DNA from: Mangrovimonas xylaniphaga
Lineage (GTDB): Bacteria; Bacteroidota; Bacteroidia; Flavobacteriales; Flavobacteriaceae
Length of the DNA stretch: 64,000 nucleotides
Assembly (NCBI RefSeq): GCF_001280435.1
Contig: NZ_LBIP01000013.1
Location: forward strand, 496,001 to 560,000
Direction of reading: 5' to 3'
In this document: piece after piece, positions 63,615 to 64,000 of the stretch
How the letters are laid out: each line of letters begins with the position of its first letter
How positions within the stretch are numbered: position 1 is the first letter of the stretch
Translations under genes and position numbers: made by a program
The notes under the pieces: generated by a model
What the model was told of the DNA's origin: nothing
What the model saw: the letters and a program-made list of their open reading frames with translations, nothing else
Database searches by the model: none

Positions 63615-64000
63615 TCAAATAAGATTTGCTGCATTCTCAATATATCCATTTAAATAACTTTGTGGCTTGTGATATTCCCTTACCAAATTAAAAGTACGCT
63701 CAATAAGAATCTTACCCGCTTGGTTAAAGGCCACATCAATTTCTGAAAAGGTAGTATTTGCAGGAATTCTTACAGCTTCTTGATCGAGGATATATCCCTC
63801 GTCAATATTCTCATCAATAATGTGTGTTGTGATTCCCGAAATTTTCACCCCCAATTCCAAGGCTTCGTGTATTGCCCTTTGCGTATTTTTAAATGAAGGC
63901 AAAAGGGAAGGATGAATATTTAATATTCTATTTTTAAAAGTATGTAGAAGAATTGACCTTATCCGATATTTATAGCCAATAAGAAATAGATAATCAACTT
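63615..64000 (-). CDS. Formyltransferase-family protein (PurN-like fold), 3' part
   Basis: The reading frame stays open to the right edge, so the N-terminal part is outside the window. Read on the minus strand it includes YLFLIGYKYRI and then NIHPSLLPSF (around 63927-63898), the signature of the GART/formyltransferase fold with its catalytic Asn and His. A matching Asp lies in TTHIIDENIDEGYILDQ. These enzymes transfer a formyl group from 10-formyltetrahydrofolate. The residues after HPSLLP differ from housekeeping PurN of Bacteroidota, so a formyltransferase acting on a sugar or another amine is also possible. Confidence 0.75.
   Translation of the reverse strand, partial: VDYLFLIGYKYRIRSILLHTFKNRILNIHPSLLPSFKNTQRAIHEALELGVKISGITTHIIDENIDEGYILDQEAVRIPANTTFSEIDVAFNQAGKILIERTFNLVREYHKPQSYLNGYIENAANLI

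Noticed and set aside
1-64000. Insertion sequences, integrases, tRNA-linked attachment sites and CRISPR arrays
   Set aside because: None found on either strand; the loci appear to be stable chromosomal islands without visible mobility genes in this window.

Overview
The window is chromosomal DNA from a member of the Flavobacteriaceae (Bacteroidota), most likely marine or plant-polysaccharide associated. The evidence is AT-rich DNA, several SusC/SusD pairs and FecI/FecR control, a type IX secretion C-terminal domain, Bacteroidota -7 promoter elements (TAnnTTTG), a Nudix-type AraR regulator and typical Flavobacteriia gene families. No rRNA, tRNA, CRISPR array, insertion sequence or phage gene was seen.

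Region 1 (1-4164, minus strand): the start of hemN, a tandem universal stress protein, and a two-component pair. The pair is a PAS histidine kinase and a response regulator whose output is a CRP/FNR domain. Two FNR-like boxes stand in front of usp and hemN, each exactly 23 nt from a TAnnTTTG element. This suggests a compact FixL/FixK-like low-oxygen circuit. A SYLF-domain protein follows.

Region 2 (4366-28915): a complete arabinan and L-arabinose utilisation locus. On the minus strand from 27988 it runs SusC, SusD, GH51, three GH43 enzymes, GH127, a GPH-type symporter and a cytosolic GH43. After an internal promoter come araB, araD, araA, aldose 1-epimerase and a sodium/solute symporter. A GH97 enzyme faces this cluster, and the regulator araR diverges from susC. 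Three copies of the palindrome AAGTGT-N7-ACACTT (one with a single mismatch) lie before GH97, araB and susC/araR and are proposed to be AraR operators.

Region 3 (29290-36355): an acidic lipoprotein, then a tight three-gene set (GH88 unsaturated glucuronyl hydrolase, BNR_4 beta-propeller, DUF2264/GH154-like protein) that probably removes uronic-acid-capped side chains. It has no SusCD pair of its own. A convergent class V aminotransferase / cysteine desulfurase-like gene overlaps its end.

Region 4 (36743-61462): the most unusual part. An ECF sigma factor, FecR anti-sigma, STN-domain SusC and SusD are followed by a lipoprotein resembling the SusCD-associated zinc metallohydrolases but without HExxH, a YD-repeat-like lipoprotein and an M16 metallopeptidase. 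Facing them is a six-gene operon: three thioredoxin-helical paralogues, two more M16 peptidases and a DsbD-alpha-like protein. A T9SS cargo protein sits between. I propose that this is an inducible system for importing and dismantling peptides or disulfide-containing proteins.

Region 5 (61632-64000): a beta-helix lipoprotein and the 3' part of a formyltransferase-family gene.
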